Origin: an uncultured Erythrobacteraceae bacterium
GTDB lineage: Bacteria; Pseudomonadota; Alphaproteobacteria; Sphingomonadales; Sphingomonadaceae
DNA: 13,582 bases
NCBI GenBank assembly: GCA_946482075.1
Contig: CAMLQG010000096.1
Location: 1-13,582, forward strand
Direction: 5' to 3'
Both the position numbers and the translations under genes were made by a program. Shown piece by piece: positions 6,780-13,582 of the stretch. The notes beneath the pieces are model-generated. The model worked only from the letters and a program-made list of their open reading frames with translations, did no database searches and was not told the DNA's origin. Position 1 is the first letter of the stretch. Every line of letters begins with the position of its first letter.

Positions 6780-8042
6780 ATGGACCATTTCGCTCTCAAG
6801 GAAGGCGTGCTCCACGCCGAAGGCGTCGCGCTCGACCATATCGCCCAGAAGATCGGCACGCCGGTCTATGTCTATTCGCGCGCGACGCTTGCTCGCCATG
6901 CGCGCGTGTTCCGCGATGCGCTGGCGATCCTGCCGAAAGTGCATGTCGCCTTCGCGGTGAAGTCCAATCCCAACATCTCGGTGCTGCGCGTGCTCCAGCG
7001 CGAAGGGTTCGGGGCGGACGTGGTTTCCGTGGGCGAGATGCATCGTGCGCTGGCCGCGGGCATGGCGGCGCAGGACATCGTCTTCTCGGGCGTAGGCAAG
7101 ACCGCGGCAGAATTGGCGGAAGCGCTGGAAGCCGGGATCGGCCAGTTCAACCTCGAATCCGAGGAAGAGGGCGTGGAACTCGCAGCCATCGCGGCGGCGC
7201 GCGGCAAGGTCGCCGTGGCGGCCCTTCGCGTTAACCCCGATGTCGAGGCCGGCACCCATGCGAAGATTTCCACCGGCAAGGCGGAAAACAAGTTCGGCGT
7301 GCCATACGATCTCGCCGAAGCGATGTACGCCCGGCTAAGCGAGCTCCACGGGCTGCAGATGCGCGGGCTCGCGGTGCATATAGGCAGCCAGCTCGGCAAT
7401 CTCGATCCGCTACGCCAGGCTTTCATCCGCATGGGCGAGATGCTGCACCGCCTGCGCCGCGATGGGCGGACCGTGACGCATATGGATCTCGGCGGCGGGC
7501 TGGGCGTGCCTTACAAGGCGGAGGATGTGTTCCCGTCGCCCGACGAATATGCCGCGATGGTGGCGGACGTCACGCGCGACTGGGACGTTACCCTGATGTT
7601 CGAGCCGGGCCGCGTGATCGCGGGCAATGCGGGCGTGCTGGTGACCAGCGTGGTGCGGGTGAAGCGCGGGATCAACCATCCCTTCGTGGTGGTCGATGCG
7701 GGCATGAACGATCTCGCTCGCCCGGCGCTCTACGATGCATGGCACGATTTCGCGGCGGTGCGGCCCAATGGGAAGCGCATGACGGCGAATATCGTCGGCC
7801 CGATCTGCGAAACGTCGGACACTTTCGCCATGGCGCGCGATATCGAAGAGGTGGCCGATGGCGATTTCGCGATCTTCCGCACGGCGGGCGCTTATGGCGC
7901 GACGATGGCGAACACCTACAACAGCCGTGCGCTGGTGCCCGAAGTGATGGTGGACGGCGATCGCTTCGCCGTGGTGGCGCAGCGGATCGAGCCGGCCACG
8001 ATCCTGGCGGCGGAACAAGTGCCGGACTGGCTGCTGGAATGA
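6780..8042 (+). CDS. lysA: Diaminopimelate decarboxylase
   Basis: This 420-residue PLP enzyme decarboxylates meso-diaminopimelate to L-lysine, the last step of lysine biosynthesis, in the cytoplasm. It has the fold-type III barrel motif HVAFAVKSNPN with PLP lysine K61, the GADVVSVGEM and VHIGSQLGNL segments, the glycine-rich DLGGGLGVPY phosphate loop, FEPGRVIAGNAGVL, and the C-terminal VGPICETSD with the active-site Cys, ending in the GAYGATMANTYNSR block. Length is normal. The ATG follows GGAGA at the right spacing. It is the third gene of the argH operon and its stop overlaps the next start (ATGA), so the siroheme-synthase-like gene is probably translated by coupling. Confidence 0.98.
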   Translation: MDHFALKEGVLHAEGVALDHIAQKIGTPVYVYSRATLARHARVFRDALAILPKVHVAFAVKSNPNISVLRVLQREGFGADVVSVGEMHRALAAGMAAQDIVFSGVGKTAAELAEALEAGIGQFNLESEEEGVELAAIAAARGKVAVAALRVNPDVEAGTHAKISTGKAENKFGVPYDLAEAMYARLSELHGLQMRGLAVHIGSQLGNLDPLRQAFIRMGEMLHRLRRDGRTVTHMDLGGGLGVPYKAEDVFPSPDEYAAMVADVTRDWDVTLMFEPGRVIAGNAGVLVTSVVRVKRGINHPFVVVDAGMNDLARPALYDAWHDFAAVRPNGKRMTANIVGPICETSDTFAMARDIEEVADGDFAIFRTAGAYGATMANTYNSRALVPEVMVDGDRFAVVAQRIEPATILAAEQVPDWLLE

Positions 8043-8821
8043 AAAGCCTGCCTCTCTTCCATCGCATCGCCGGGCAGCCGGTGATCGTGCTGGGGCAGGG
8101 CGAGGAGGCGCTCGCCAAGCGGCGGCTGGTGGAGCGCGCCGGTGGCGAAGCGATCGACGATATCCGGGACGGCATCGATCGCGGCGCGCGGATCGCGTTC
8201 ATCGCACATGGCGATCGCGAGGCGGCGCAGGCCGATGCGATCCGGCTGCGCGGCGCGGGGCTGCTGGTGAACGTGGTCGATCAGCCCGCGCTTTGCGATT
8301 TCATGACGCCCAGCATCGTCGATCGCGATCCGGTGCTGATCGCGGTGGGGACGGGCGGATCGTCCGCCGGTCTCGCCAAGCATGTGCGCCTGCGGCTGGA
8401 AGCGATGCTGCCGCAGAAGCTGGGCGCGCTGGCGGATGCGCTGTCGGCTATCCGTGGGAAAGTCAGGGCGCGTTGGCCGGATGCCGGCGAACGCCGCCGC
8501 GCGCTGGATGCGGCGCTGGTGCCGGGCGGGGCGCTCGATCCGTTGGACGAGGGTTCCGTCGAGCGCGTCGAGGGCTGGCTTGCCGGCGCTGTCGACGGCG
8601 GCGGGGCGAGGCGAGTGGAGATCGCGCTTGCCAGCGACGATCCGGAAGACCTGACGCTGCGCCAGGCACGGCTGCTCGGTTCGGCTGACGCGGTGCTGGT
8701 CGAGGAGGGCGTGTCGCCTGCGATCCTGGCGCGCGCGCGGGCGGATGCGGTGCGCGGGCTCTGGCCGCTGACGGGTGCAGAGCCGGATGGGCTGGTGGTT
8801 GTGCTGCGGCGGGGCGGCTGA
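8039..8821 (+). CDS. Siroheme-synthase-type precorrin-2 dehydrogenase/ferrochelatase with truncated methyltransferase remnant
   Basis: The product has 260 residues. Residues 1-150 match the N-terminal half of CysG (Met8p/SirC type): LPLFHRIAGQPVIVLGQGEEALAKR with a GxG nucleotide-binding turn, NVVDQPALCDFMTPSIVDRDPVLIAVGTGGSS with the key Asp at about 81, and GLAKHVRLRLEAMLPQ. This part oxidises precorrin-2 with NAD and inserts iron to give siroheme, the cofactor of sulfite and nitrite reductases. Residues about 192-260 resemble only the beginning of the SUMT methyltransferase domain (DDPEDLTLRQARLL and ADAVLVEEGVSPAIL). The expected GAGPGD glycines read ALASDD, and the protein ends at RRGG where SUMT would continue as KGGDPF. 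Most of the SAM-binding domain is thus missing, and uroporphyrinogen methylation must come from another gene. The start overlaps the lysA stop by 4 nt (ATGA). Confidence 0.88.
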   Translation: MKSLPLFHRIAGQPVIVLGQGEEALAKRRLVERAGGEAIDDIRDGIDRGARIAFIAHGDREAAQADAIRLRGAGLLVNVVDQPALCDFMTPSIVDRDPVLIAVGTGGSSAGLAKHVRLRLEAMLPQKLGALADALSAIRGKVRARWPDAGERRRALDAALVPGGALDPLDEGSVERVEGWLAGAVDGGGARRVEIALASDDPEDLTLRQARLLGSADAVLVEEGVSPAILARARADAVRGLWPLTGAEPDGLVVVLRRGG

Positions 8822-9067
8822 TTTCGTTCATCGTCAGAAACCATTTTCCTACATCGCGAAAATCTGGCTTACCCTTCCAGATGGAGCCCGGACCCCACCT
8901 CTGCCCAGACCACTCGCCCAGCCAGGAGGTGACACGCACCCCCCGCGAAAGGTCACACCTTCGCAAAGCCGGATTTCCGCCGGAAAAGCACGGATTTCCG
9001 GGCCGGACAGGCAGCCTCGGGAGGGAACGGAAAGGGGCGCTTTCGGGCCGCTTTGTGTGAACCAAGC
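8822..9067. other. Convergent intergenic region with short repeats, no gene seen
   Basis: No convincing coding frame lies here. Several short repeats do: CGGATTTCCG at 8970-8979 and again at 8991-9000 (21 bp apart), AGGTGACAC (8927-8935) with a near copy AGGTCACAC (8950-8958), and a 6-bp hairpin ATCTGG/CCAGAT (8862-8882). None has the T-tract of an intrinsic terminator. The stretch may be decayed repeat sequence or an untranslated 3' region. Confidence 0.4.
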
Positions 9068-9158
9068 CGTCATTGCGAGGCGGCCAAGCCGACGAAGCAA
9101 TCCAGAGCCGTTACGCATTCGGCTTCGGATTGCTTCGGCCTCCGGCCTCGCAATGACG
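9068..9158. repeat. 91-bp palindromic intergenic repeat
   Basis: The ends form a perfect 13-bp inverted repeat: CGTCATTGCGAGG (9068-9080) and CCTCGCAATGACG (9146-9158). Inside, CGAAGCAATCC (9093-9103) pairs with GGATTGCTTCG (9127-9137). A transcript from either strand would fold into a long imperfect hairpin. The CGTCATTGCGAG...GAAGCAATCC sequence is a widespread intergenic repeat type in Gram-negative genomes, common in sphingomonads. It lies between convergent genes, where it could act as a bidirectional terminator or mRNA stabiliser (inference). Confidence 0.8.
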
Positions 9159-9163
9159 AAAAA

Positions 9164-9748
9164 TCAGCCCGGCTCGAACTCGCGCAATTCTTCCGGCAGC
9201 TCGTAGCTGTAGTAGAAATCGTCCTTGTCGCGGGTCGAGCGCATGAACATCTTCTGCTTCACATATTCGCCCGAGACGCCCGTCAGCCAGCTCGGCTTTT
9301 CGGAATCCATCCAGCATTCGTCCCACACGGTCATGCGGCGGGCGATCTTCCACACGCCGTTGCGGCGTTCGAAGCGGTCGAGATAGCGCGCCTGGATGAA
9401 TTCGAACTTCTCCTCCGCGTCCCAGAAATGGAATGCATCGACATAGGTTTCGACGTTCGCCGTATCGCGATCGAGGAAATTGAACGAGATGTTCTGGATG
9501 CAGTGGCGCGAGCTCGTCACGTCCCACTTGCTCAGCGTATCGGCGCAATTCCTGAAATCGCCATTGGCGACGCCGCGATAATCCGTGCCGCCCGGGTGGA
9601 AGCAGCTCTTCTGCAGTTCGACGTCGCAACGGTCCGCAGCGCGCGCCATGCTGTTCAGGACTTCGCGAATCTCCTCGCGCGATTGCAAGCCGTCGACCTG
9701 ATCGGCAAGGCGTTTCAGCTCGCCACGAATATCGTCATCCTGTTCCAT
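9164..9748 (-). CDS. NTF2/SnoaL-like domain protein, possible dehydratase or isomerase
   Basis: The product is 194 residues from the ATG at 9748, preceded by GGGAGAG; an ATG-less extension to 9787 (13 residues) has no support. After an N-terminal helix with coiled-coil character (about 7-35), the protein shows the SnoaL-like cone-fold pattern of LinA-type enzymes: ARAADRCD, SCFHPGGTDYRG, RHCIQNISFNFL and YLDRFERRNGVWKIARRMTVWDE. D39 and H82 fall where the LinA/scytalone-dehydratase Asp-His dyad sits, so catalytic activity is plausible. The substrate is unknown. The C-terminal tail (about 150-194, rich in Tyr, Asp and Glu) is longer than the core domain needs. It lies 39 bp after ruvX on the same strand and may be read from the same transcript, although its function looks unrelated. 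Many relatives belong to aromatic or steroid degradation loci; nothing here confirms that role. Confidence 0.8.
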   Translation of the reverse strand: MEQDDDIRGELKRLADQVDGLQSREEIREVLNSMARAADRCDVELQKSCFHPGGTDYRGVANGDFRNCADTLSKWDVTSSRHCIQNISFNFLDRDTANVETYVDAFHFWDAEEKFEFIQARYLDRFERRNGVWKIARRMTVWDECWMDSEKPSWLTGVSGEYVKQKMFMRSTRDKDDFYYSYELPEELREFEPG

Positions 9749-9787
9749 TCGACTCTCCCATTGCCGGGCATTGCGCCCTTGCCGCAA

Positions 9788-10270
9788 TCAATAGAGAGCG
9801 CTGGTCAGCCTGTCGATTGCGCCCTGAAGGATGACGGCCGCGGCCGCCGAATCGATCCGTTCGGCGCGCCTGGCCCGGCTCATATCCTGTTCGATCAGCC
9901 CGCGTTCGGCGCTGCTGGTCGACCAGCGCTCGTCCCACAGCAGGATCGGCAGGCCCAAAACCTCCAGGTTGCGGGCGAAAGCGCGGCTCGCCTGTGCGCG
10001 GGGGCCTTCGCTGCCATCCATGTTGAGCGGCAGACCGATGACGAGGCCGCGCACCCCGCGTTCCGCCACCAGCGCCTCGATCGCGAGCTTGTCGCGAGAG
10101 AACTTGCCCCGCGGCAGGGTCTTGCCCGGCGAGGCGAAGCGCCAGCCGGCATCGCAGAACGCGGTGCCGATCGTCTTGGTGCCCGGGTCCAGCCCCATCA
10201 GCGCTCCGCCTTCGGGCAGAGCCTCGCGGAAGGGGCCGGCCTCGGTGGTGATCAACGGACGGGTTTCCAC
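9788..10270 (-). CDS. ruvX: RuvX/YqgF-family RNase H-like nuclease
   Basis: The frame encodes 160 residues with the YqgF RNase H-like fold: [10 protein letters not shown] carrying the first catalytic Asp (D28), [25 protein letters not shown] and [14 protein letters not shown] carrying the last acidic residue. The family is a putative Holliday-junction resolvase and also takes part in pre-16S rRNA 5'-end processing. The start is uncertain: a GTG at 10270 overlaps the DUF3089 stop region by 19 nt, while a TTG at 10255 (MITTEAGPF) overlaps by just 4 nt (TTGA) and yields a family-like N-terminus five residues shorter. Neither has a strong Shine-Dalgarno sequence, so translation is probably coupled to the upstream gene. 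Confidence 0.95.
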   Translation of the reverse strand: METRPLITTEAGPFREALPEGGALMGLDPGTKTIGTAFCDAGWRFASPGKTLPRGKFSRDKLAIEALVAERGVRGLVIGLPLNMDGSEGPRAQASRAFARNLEVLGLPILLWDERWSTSSAERGLIEQDMSRARRAERIDSAAAAVILQGAIDRLTSALY

Positions 10271-11526
10271 AGCCGGACGCGGCGGTTCACGTCCTCGCGC
10301 AGGTTCAGCCAGAACAGCGGCACGTCATAGACGTGGTAATTGTTGCCGGGCAGCACATAGGGGCCCATTTCCGGCCCCTCGCCGATCAGCAGCAGGCCCT
10401 GCGTATCGCATTTCGCCGGGACCATGCCGGGCACCAGCTTGCCGTCGGTCAGCTTGTCGTTGGGCACCATCGTACCGAGATTGGCGCTGGCCGGGGCTTC
10501 GCCGCCGATCTCGCTGGTGATCGGATTGGTGCAGAGCACCGGCGTCTTGCCGCGCGGTTGCCCGTCGAGGCCGATCGAATTCGCGTAGATGTCCAGCATC
10601 GTGCCGGGATCGGGCGGATCGGCGTAGCTCGACCAGCTCATGATGCAGCCCGTCTGGTCTTGTTTCCCGCAGGCCGGAAGGCCGAGCGCAGGCAGGTCAT
10701 GATCCACCGAGATCGGCCAGCCGATGATGTAGACCCCCGCGATTCGCCGGGCGAGCGGAGTGCCGGCGATCCGGTCATACAGGAGATGGAGCAGATGCCG
10801 CCCGCCTTGGCTGTGCCCGGCGAGCACGATCGGCGTCTTCTTGTCGATACTGGCGAGGAACAGGTCGAAGGCCTGGTTCACGTCGCGATAGGCAGCCGCC
10901 ATCGCTTTCTGCGCGGCGGGCGCATCGGTCAGGAACGCACCCAGCGTCGCCTGGCGATAGCGCGGTGCCCAGATCTCGGTCGCCGCGTTGAAGGGCGAGG
11001 CCATCCCGCGCACGAAAGTACGGGCGAGATCCTGCGATTCCCTGTCGTCCAGAGGCCCGTTCCAGCTCTTGCGTTCCATGTAGCTTGTGGGATGGATGAA
11101 GAAGACCGCGAAGGGCGGAGTCTTCTCGCTATCGACGAAGCGCCGTTCGACGGGCTGTGCATCGGCGGGTGCTGCGTCCACAGGTTGAGCGCCGGCCGGC
11201 TGATCGGCCGCCTGCGTTTGCATCGTTGCGGGCTCGGTCCCGGCCGGCGCGCTCTCGGCTGGAAGCGCATCTGCCGCGATCGGCATCCAGCGCGCGGGAT
11301 CGGGCTGGCCTGTGCCGGGCCCCAAGGCGGACCCCATGCCGGGGCGGGAGAACCACATGGAGGGATTCTCGTACGCGTTCACTTCCAGCGGCGCCTGCTC
11401 GACGAATTCCTCGCGCGGGACGAAAGCGAACTCGGTCAGCTCCTTCGACCAGATGCGCAGCGCGAACAGGGCGGCGATGACCAGCACGGTGAGGATCGCG
11501 ATCAGATAGAGGAATTTCCGGGCCAT
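10252..11526 (-). CDS. DUF3089 alpha/beta-hydrolase, membrane-anchored
   Basis: The product has 424 residues from the ATG at 11526, preceded by AGGA. One N-terminal transmembrane segment (about 5-24, [19 protein letters not shown]) probably holds it in the inner membrane with the catalytic part in the periplasm. The DUF3089 domain, related to lysophospholipase-type hydrolases, shows [22 protein letters not shown], the nucleophile elbow VLAGHSQGG (Ser at about 237) and the C-terminal [12 protein letters not shown] with a candidate catalytic His. Between the anchor and the hydrolase lies an Ala/Pro/Gln-rich insert (about 85-130) with repeated AQPV, absent from a minimal hydrolase. The natural substrate is unknown. 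It starts 16 bp after the lepB stop and ends overlapping ruvX, so it belongs to the same transcript. Confidence 0.88.
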   Translation of the reverse strand: MARKFLYLIAILTVLVIAALFALRIWSKELTEFAFVPREEFVEQAPLEVNAYENPSMWFSRPGMGSALGPGTGQPDPARWMPIAADALPAESAPAGTEPATMQTQAADQPAGAQPVDAAPADAQPVERRFVDSEKTPPFAVFFIHPTSYMERKSWNGPLDDRESQDLARTFVRGMASPFNAATEIWAPRYRQATLGAFLTDAPAAQKAMAAAYRDVNQAFDLFLASIDKKTPIVLAGHSQGGRHLLHLLYDRIAGTPLARRIAGVYIIGWPISVDHDLPALGLPACGKQDQTGCIMSWSSYADPPDPGTMLDIYANSIGLDGQPRGKTPVLCTNPITSEIGGEAPASANLGTMVPNDKLTDGKLVPGMVPAKCDTQGLLLIGEGPEMGPYVLPGNNYHVYDVPLFWLNLREDVNRRVRLWKPVR

Positions 11527-11542
11527 GCTGTCCTGACGTGAT

Positions 11543-12448
11543 TCAGTTCGCCCTGGGGCGTTCCGCAAGCGGTGGGCGCAGCGATTGGCCGGCGCGGCCG
11601 GGGCGCAGGGAATTCCACCAGCTCAACGGGTTGAGCGTCGCTTCGCCGTCGAGCGAGAAAGTCAGGAATTCCGCCCGTCCGCCGATATTCTCCAGCGGCA
11701 CCGGCCCGCCGAGGCCGCGTTCGAAAGTTTCCGCACGGCTATCCGCCGAATGATCGCGATTGTCGCCCATCAGGAAGACATGGTCATCCGGCACCGTGAT
11801 TTCATCCATATTATCGAGGCGCTGTTTCATATGGTCGATGACCAGATAGGTCGCGCCATTGGGCAGCGTCTCGCGCAGGACCGGCATCTCGCAGACATAT
11901 TTGCCCGAAGGCTTGAGGAATTTGAGGCCCGGATAATCTTCCGAATCGCACGGCGCATTGGGCTCCACGGGCAGTTCCAGATCCGGCTCCACGGCCTGCG
12001 GCACGGGCTTGCCGTTGAGGATGATCTGCCCGTTCACCACCGCGATCCGATCACCGGGGAGCGCGACGACGCGCTTGATGTAATCCTCGTCGCGATCGGG
12101 CGGAACGGCGATCACGATATCGCCATATTGCGGCGTCGTGCCGAACAGCCGGCCCTTGAAGCGCGGCAGGATGTGGAACGAGGCGGAGACCCACGACCAG
12201 CCATAGGGATATTTGCTCACCACCAGCCGATCGCCGACCAGCAGATTGGGCATCATCGACTGCGAGGGGATGTAGAACGGCTTCGCGATCAGGCTGTGAA
12301 ACGCCAGCACGGCCAGCAGCATCAGCCCGAGCCCGCGCATCTCCGCCAGCCAGTTGACCGCTTCCTGCGGCTTGGCGCCGTTCTTCGCTTCGGCCTCGCC
12401 GCGCGGGAGCGGATCGAGTGGGGCGGGGTGGTCCTGGCCTTCGCTCAC
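11543..12448 (-). CDS. lepB: Signal peptidase I
   Basis: This 301-residue inner-membrane protease removes signal peptides from exported preproteins. A charged cytoplasmic N-terminus leads to one transmembrane helix (about 39-56, [18 protein letters not shown]). The catalytic serine follows in [10 protein letters not shown] (S64), the general-base lysine in [11 protein letters not shown] (K125), and the conserved box [13 protein letters not shown] loop with two cysteines (CDSEDYPG to YVCEMP) forms an insertion between these boxes. The start is a GTG at 12448 whose GTGA overlaps the acpS stop, a coupled arrangement. In many alphaproteobacteria rnc and era follow lepB; here a DUF3089 gene does. 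Confidence 0.97.
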   Translation of the reverse strand: MSEGQDHPAPLDPLPRGEAEAKNGAKPQEAVNWLAEMRGLGLMLLAVLAFHSLIAKPFYIPSQSMMPNLLVGDRLVVSKYPYGWSWVSASFHILPRFKGRLFGTTPQYGDIVIAVPPDRDEDYIKRVVALPGDRIAVVNGQIILNGKPVPQAVEPDLELPVEPNAPCDSEDYPGLKFLKPSGKYVCEMPVLRETLPNGATYLVIDHMKQRLDNMDEITVPDDHVFLMGDNRDHSADSRAETFERGLGGPVPLENIGGRAEFLTFSLDGEATLNPLSWWNSLRPGRAGQSLRPPLAERPRAN

Positions 12449-12846
12449 AGCGGGCGCGCCTCGATCACGACGAAGGCCTGGGCCCAGGGATGATCGTCTG
12501 TCAGCGTGAGATGTACGATGGCTTCATGTCCCGTGGGAATGAGGGAGGCGAGCCGGATGGCGGCGCCGCCGGTGAGAGCGAGGGTGGGCGCACCCGAAAG
12601 CGCGTTGACGACGCCGATGTCCTTCATGAACACGCCTTGCTTGAACCCGGTTCCGACCGCCTTGGAGAAAGCTTCCTTCGCGGCGAAGCGCTTGGCGTAG
12701 GTTCCGGCGCGAGTGTAAGGCCGGCGTGCGGCCTTGGCGCGTTCCACCTCGGTGAAGACGCGGCGCTCGAACTTCTCGCCGAAACGGTCGAGCGAAGCCT
12801 GGATACGCTCGATGTTGCAGAGATCCGATCCGATGGCGACGATCAT
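12445..12846 (-). CDS. acpS: Holo-[acyl-carrier-protein] synthase
   Basis: This 133-residue enzyme transfers 4'-phosphopantetheine from coenzyme A to acyl carrier protein, activating it for fatty-acid and lipid A synthesis in the cytoplasm. The metal-binding residues are in place: D8 in [15 protein letters not shown] and E58 in [11 protein letters not shown], followed by the GTGF and FMKDIGV segments. The length is usual for trimeric AcpS. Its ATG overlaps the pdxJ stop by 4 nt (ATGA), and its own stop overlaps the lepB start (GTGA). The three are therefore one tightly coupled unit. Confidence 0.97.
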   Translation of the reverse strand: MIVAIGSDLCNIERIQASLDRFGEKFERRVFTEVERAKAARRPYTRAGTYAKRFAAKEAFSKAVGTGFKQGVFMKDIGVVNALSGAPTLALTGGAAIRLASLIPTGHEAIVHLTLTDDHPWAQAFVVIEARPL

Positions 12847-13571
12847 CGCGCGGCGTCCATCAACTCGCGCATCCGGCGCACGGCTTCGGCCAGGCCCACG
12901 AACACCGCTTCGCCGACCAGATAATGCCCGATATTCAGCTCCGCGAGCTGGGGAATGGCGGCGATCGGCTGGACATTCTCGTAAGTGAGGCCGTGGCCGG
13001 CATGCGGCTCGATCCCGTTCTTCGCCGCCAGTGCGGCCATTTCGGCGATCCGGGCGAGTTCGCGCGCCTGTTGCTCCCCTTCGGCATGCGCATATTCGCC
13101 GGTGTGGAATTCCACCACCGGAGCGGCGAGGCGCATCGCGGCTTCGATCTGGCGCGGGTCGGGCGCGATGAACAGGCTGACGCGGATGCCCGCGTCGCTC
13201 AGCCGGCCGACGATGGGCGCGAGCTGGTTGTGCAGCCCTGCCGCGTCGAGCCCGCCTTCCGTCGTCCGTTCCTCGCGCTTCTCCGGCACGATGCAGGCCG
13301 CGTGAGGCCGGTGGCGGAGCGCGATTTCCAGCATCTCGTCCGTCGCTGCCATCTCGAGATTGAGCGGAAGATCGGTGGAGGCCTGGATTCGGGCGAGGTC
13401 GTCGTCGCGAATATGGCGGCGGTCCTCGCGCAGATGGGCGGTGATTCCGTCGCCGCCCACGGCCGCGACGATTTCCGCCGCGCGCACGGGATCGGGATGG
13501 TCGCCGCCGCGCGCGTTGCGGATCGTGGCCACATGGTCGATATTGACCCCCAGACGCAGGCGATCGGTCAC
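12843..13571 (-). CDS. pdxJ: Pyridoxine 5'-phosphate synthase
   Basis: This 242-residue TIM-barrel enzyme condenses 1-deoxyxylulose 5-phosphate with 3-amino-2-oxopropyl phosphate to form pyridoxine 5'-phosphate in the DXP-dependent vitamin B6 route. Family blocks are [16 protein letters not shown] (about 8-23), [14 protein letters not shown] with catalytic H46, LNLEMAA with E73, [10 protein letters not shown], and [13 protein letters not shown] with the late catalytic His. The start is a GTG at 13571, chosen because [14 protein letters not shown] normally begins a few residues from the N-terminus. No stop is visible in the 11 bases upstream, so the window edge leaves a slightly earlier start possible. 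It heads the pdxJ-acpS-lepB unit; the promoter, or a preceding gene, is outside the window. Confidence 0.97.
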   Translation of the reverse strand: MTDRLRLGVNIDHVATIRNARGGDHPDPVRAAEIVAAVGGDGITAHLREDRRHIRDDDLARIQASTDLPLNLEMAATDEMLEIALRHRPHAACIVPEKREERTTEGGLDAAGLHNQLAPIVGRLSDAGIRVSLFIAPDPRQIEAAMRLAAPVVEFHTGEYAHAEGEQQARELARIAEMAALAAKNGIEPHAGHGLTYENVQPIAAIPQLAELNIGHYLVGEAVFVGLAEAVRRMRELMDAAR

Positions 13572-13582
13572 CGCGGGCTCAG

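Noticed and set aside
8924..8932. AGGAGGTGA, a perfect Shine-Dalgarno match, in the intergenic spacer
   Set aside because: No ATG, GTG or TTG follows at 5-12 nt, so it does not mark a gene start.
8463..9065. 200-codon minus-strand frame running from the spacer into the siroheme gene
   Set aside because: It is low-complexity, rich in Arg/Pro/Ser, and overlaps a well-supported gene for much of its length.
9766..9778. Small hairpin GGGC-ATTGC-GCCC between ruvX and the NTF2-like gene
   Set aside because: A 4-bp stem without a T-tract is too weak to call a terminator.
10333..11541. 402-codon plus-strand frame
   Set aside because: It is antisense to the DUF3089 hydrolase, which has a clear GHSQGG elbow and membrane anchor.

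Overview
The window looks like a chromosomal segment from a GC-rich alphaproteobacterium of the order Sphingomonadales (Sphingomonas, Novosphingobium or an erythrobacter relative). The basis is protein character: a TonB-dependent receptor with a DEIIVTARR TonB box, an ArgH beginning [10 protein letters not shown], the argH / LptM-like lipoprotein / lysA order, the pdxJ-acpS-lepB order, and 'TonB C-terminal' proteins that carry signal peptides. The genus cannot be fixed by eye.

Layout. (1) 1-2650: a TonB-dependent outer-membrane receptor, truncated by the window edge, is read leftward. It is divergent from a GntR/FCD regulator, and an AT-rich spacer between them holds a near-palindromic GntR-type operator inside the putative receptor promoter. 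(2) 2651-3512: a regulatory stretch contains a possible 46-residue secreted peptide on the minus strand and an array of five AAATTGTC-like half-sites, followed by a secreted three-EF-hand protein. (3) 3543-5066, minus strand: a TlpA-like thioredoxin-fold lipoprotein is followed by a periplasmic TonB_C-domain protein with four cysteines. (4) 5083-8821, plus strand: argH, lptM-like, lysA and a siroheme-synthase-type protein form an apparent operon with stop/start overlaps, broken only by a short repeat fragment upstream of lysA. (5) 8822-9163: a convergent intergenic region carries a 91-bp palindromic repeat. (6) 9164-13571, minus strand: pdxJ, acpS, lepB, a DUF3089 hydrolase and ruvX are tightly packed, followed by an NTF2/SnoaL-like protein.

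How they work together. Most of regions 4 and 6 is housekeeping: arginine and lysine biosynthesis, LPS-transport maturation, siroheme, pyridoxal phosphate, acyl-carrier-protein activation, secretion and RNA/DNA maintenance. LysA depends on PLP, which the PdxJ pathway makes, but the two genes are in separate operons. Region 1 is a nutrient-uptake receptor with its likely local regulator.

No mobile element, CRISPR array, tRNA, rRNA or recognisable defence system was seen. The signals that ordinary annotation does not explain are the five-site array at 2930-3006, the siroheme synthase with an apparent remnant of a methyltransferase domain, the FCD regulator lacking its metal ligands, and the pairing of a TlpA protein with a four-cysteine TonB_C protein. 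I did not find a clear, self-contained novel system.
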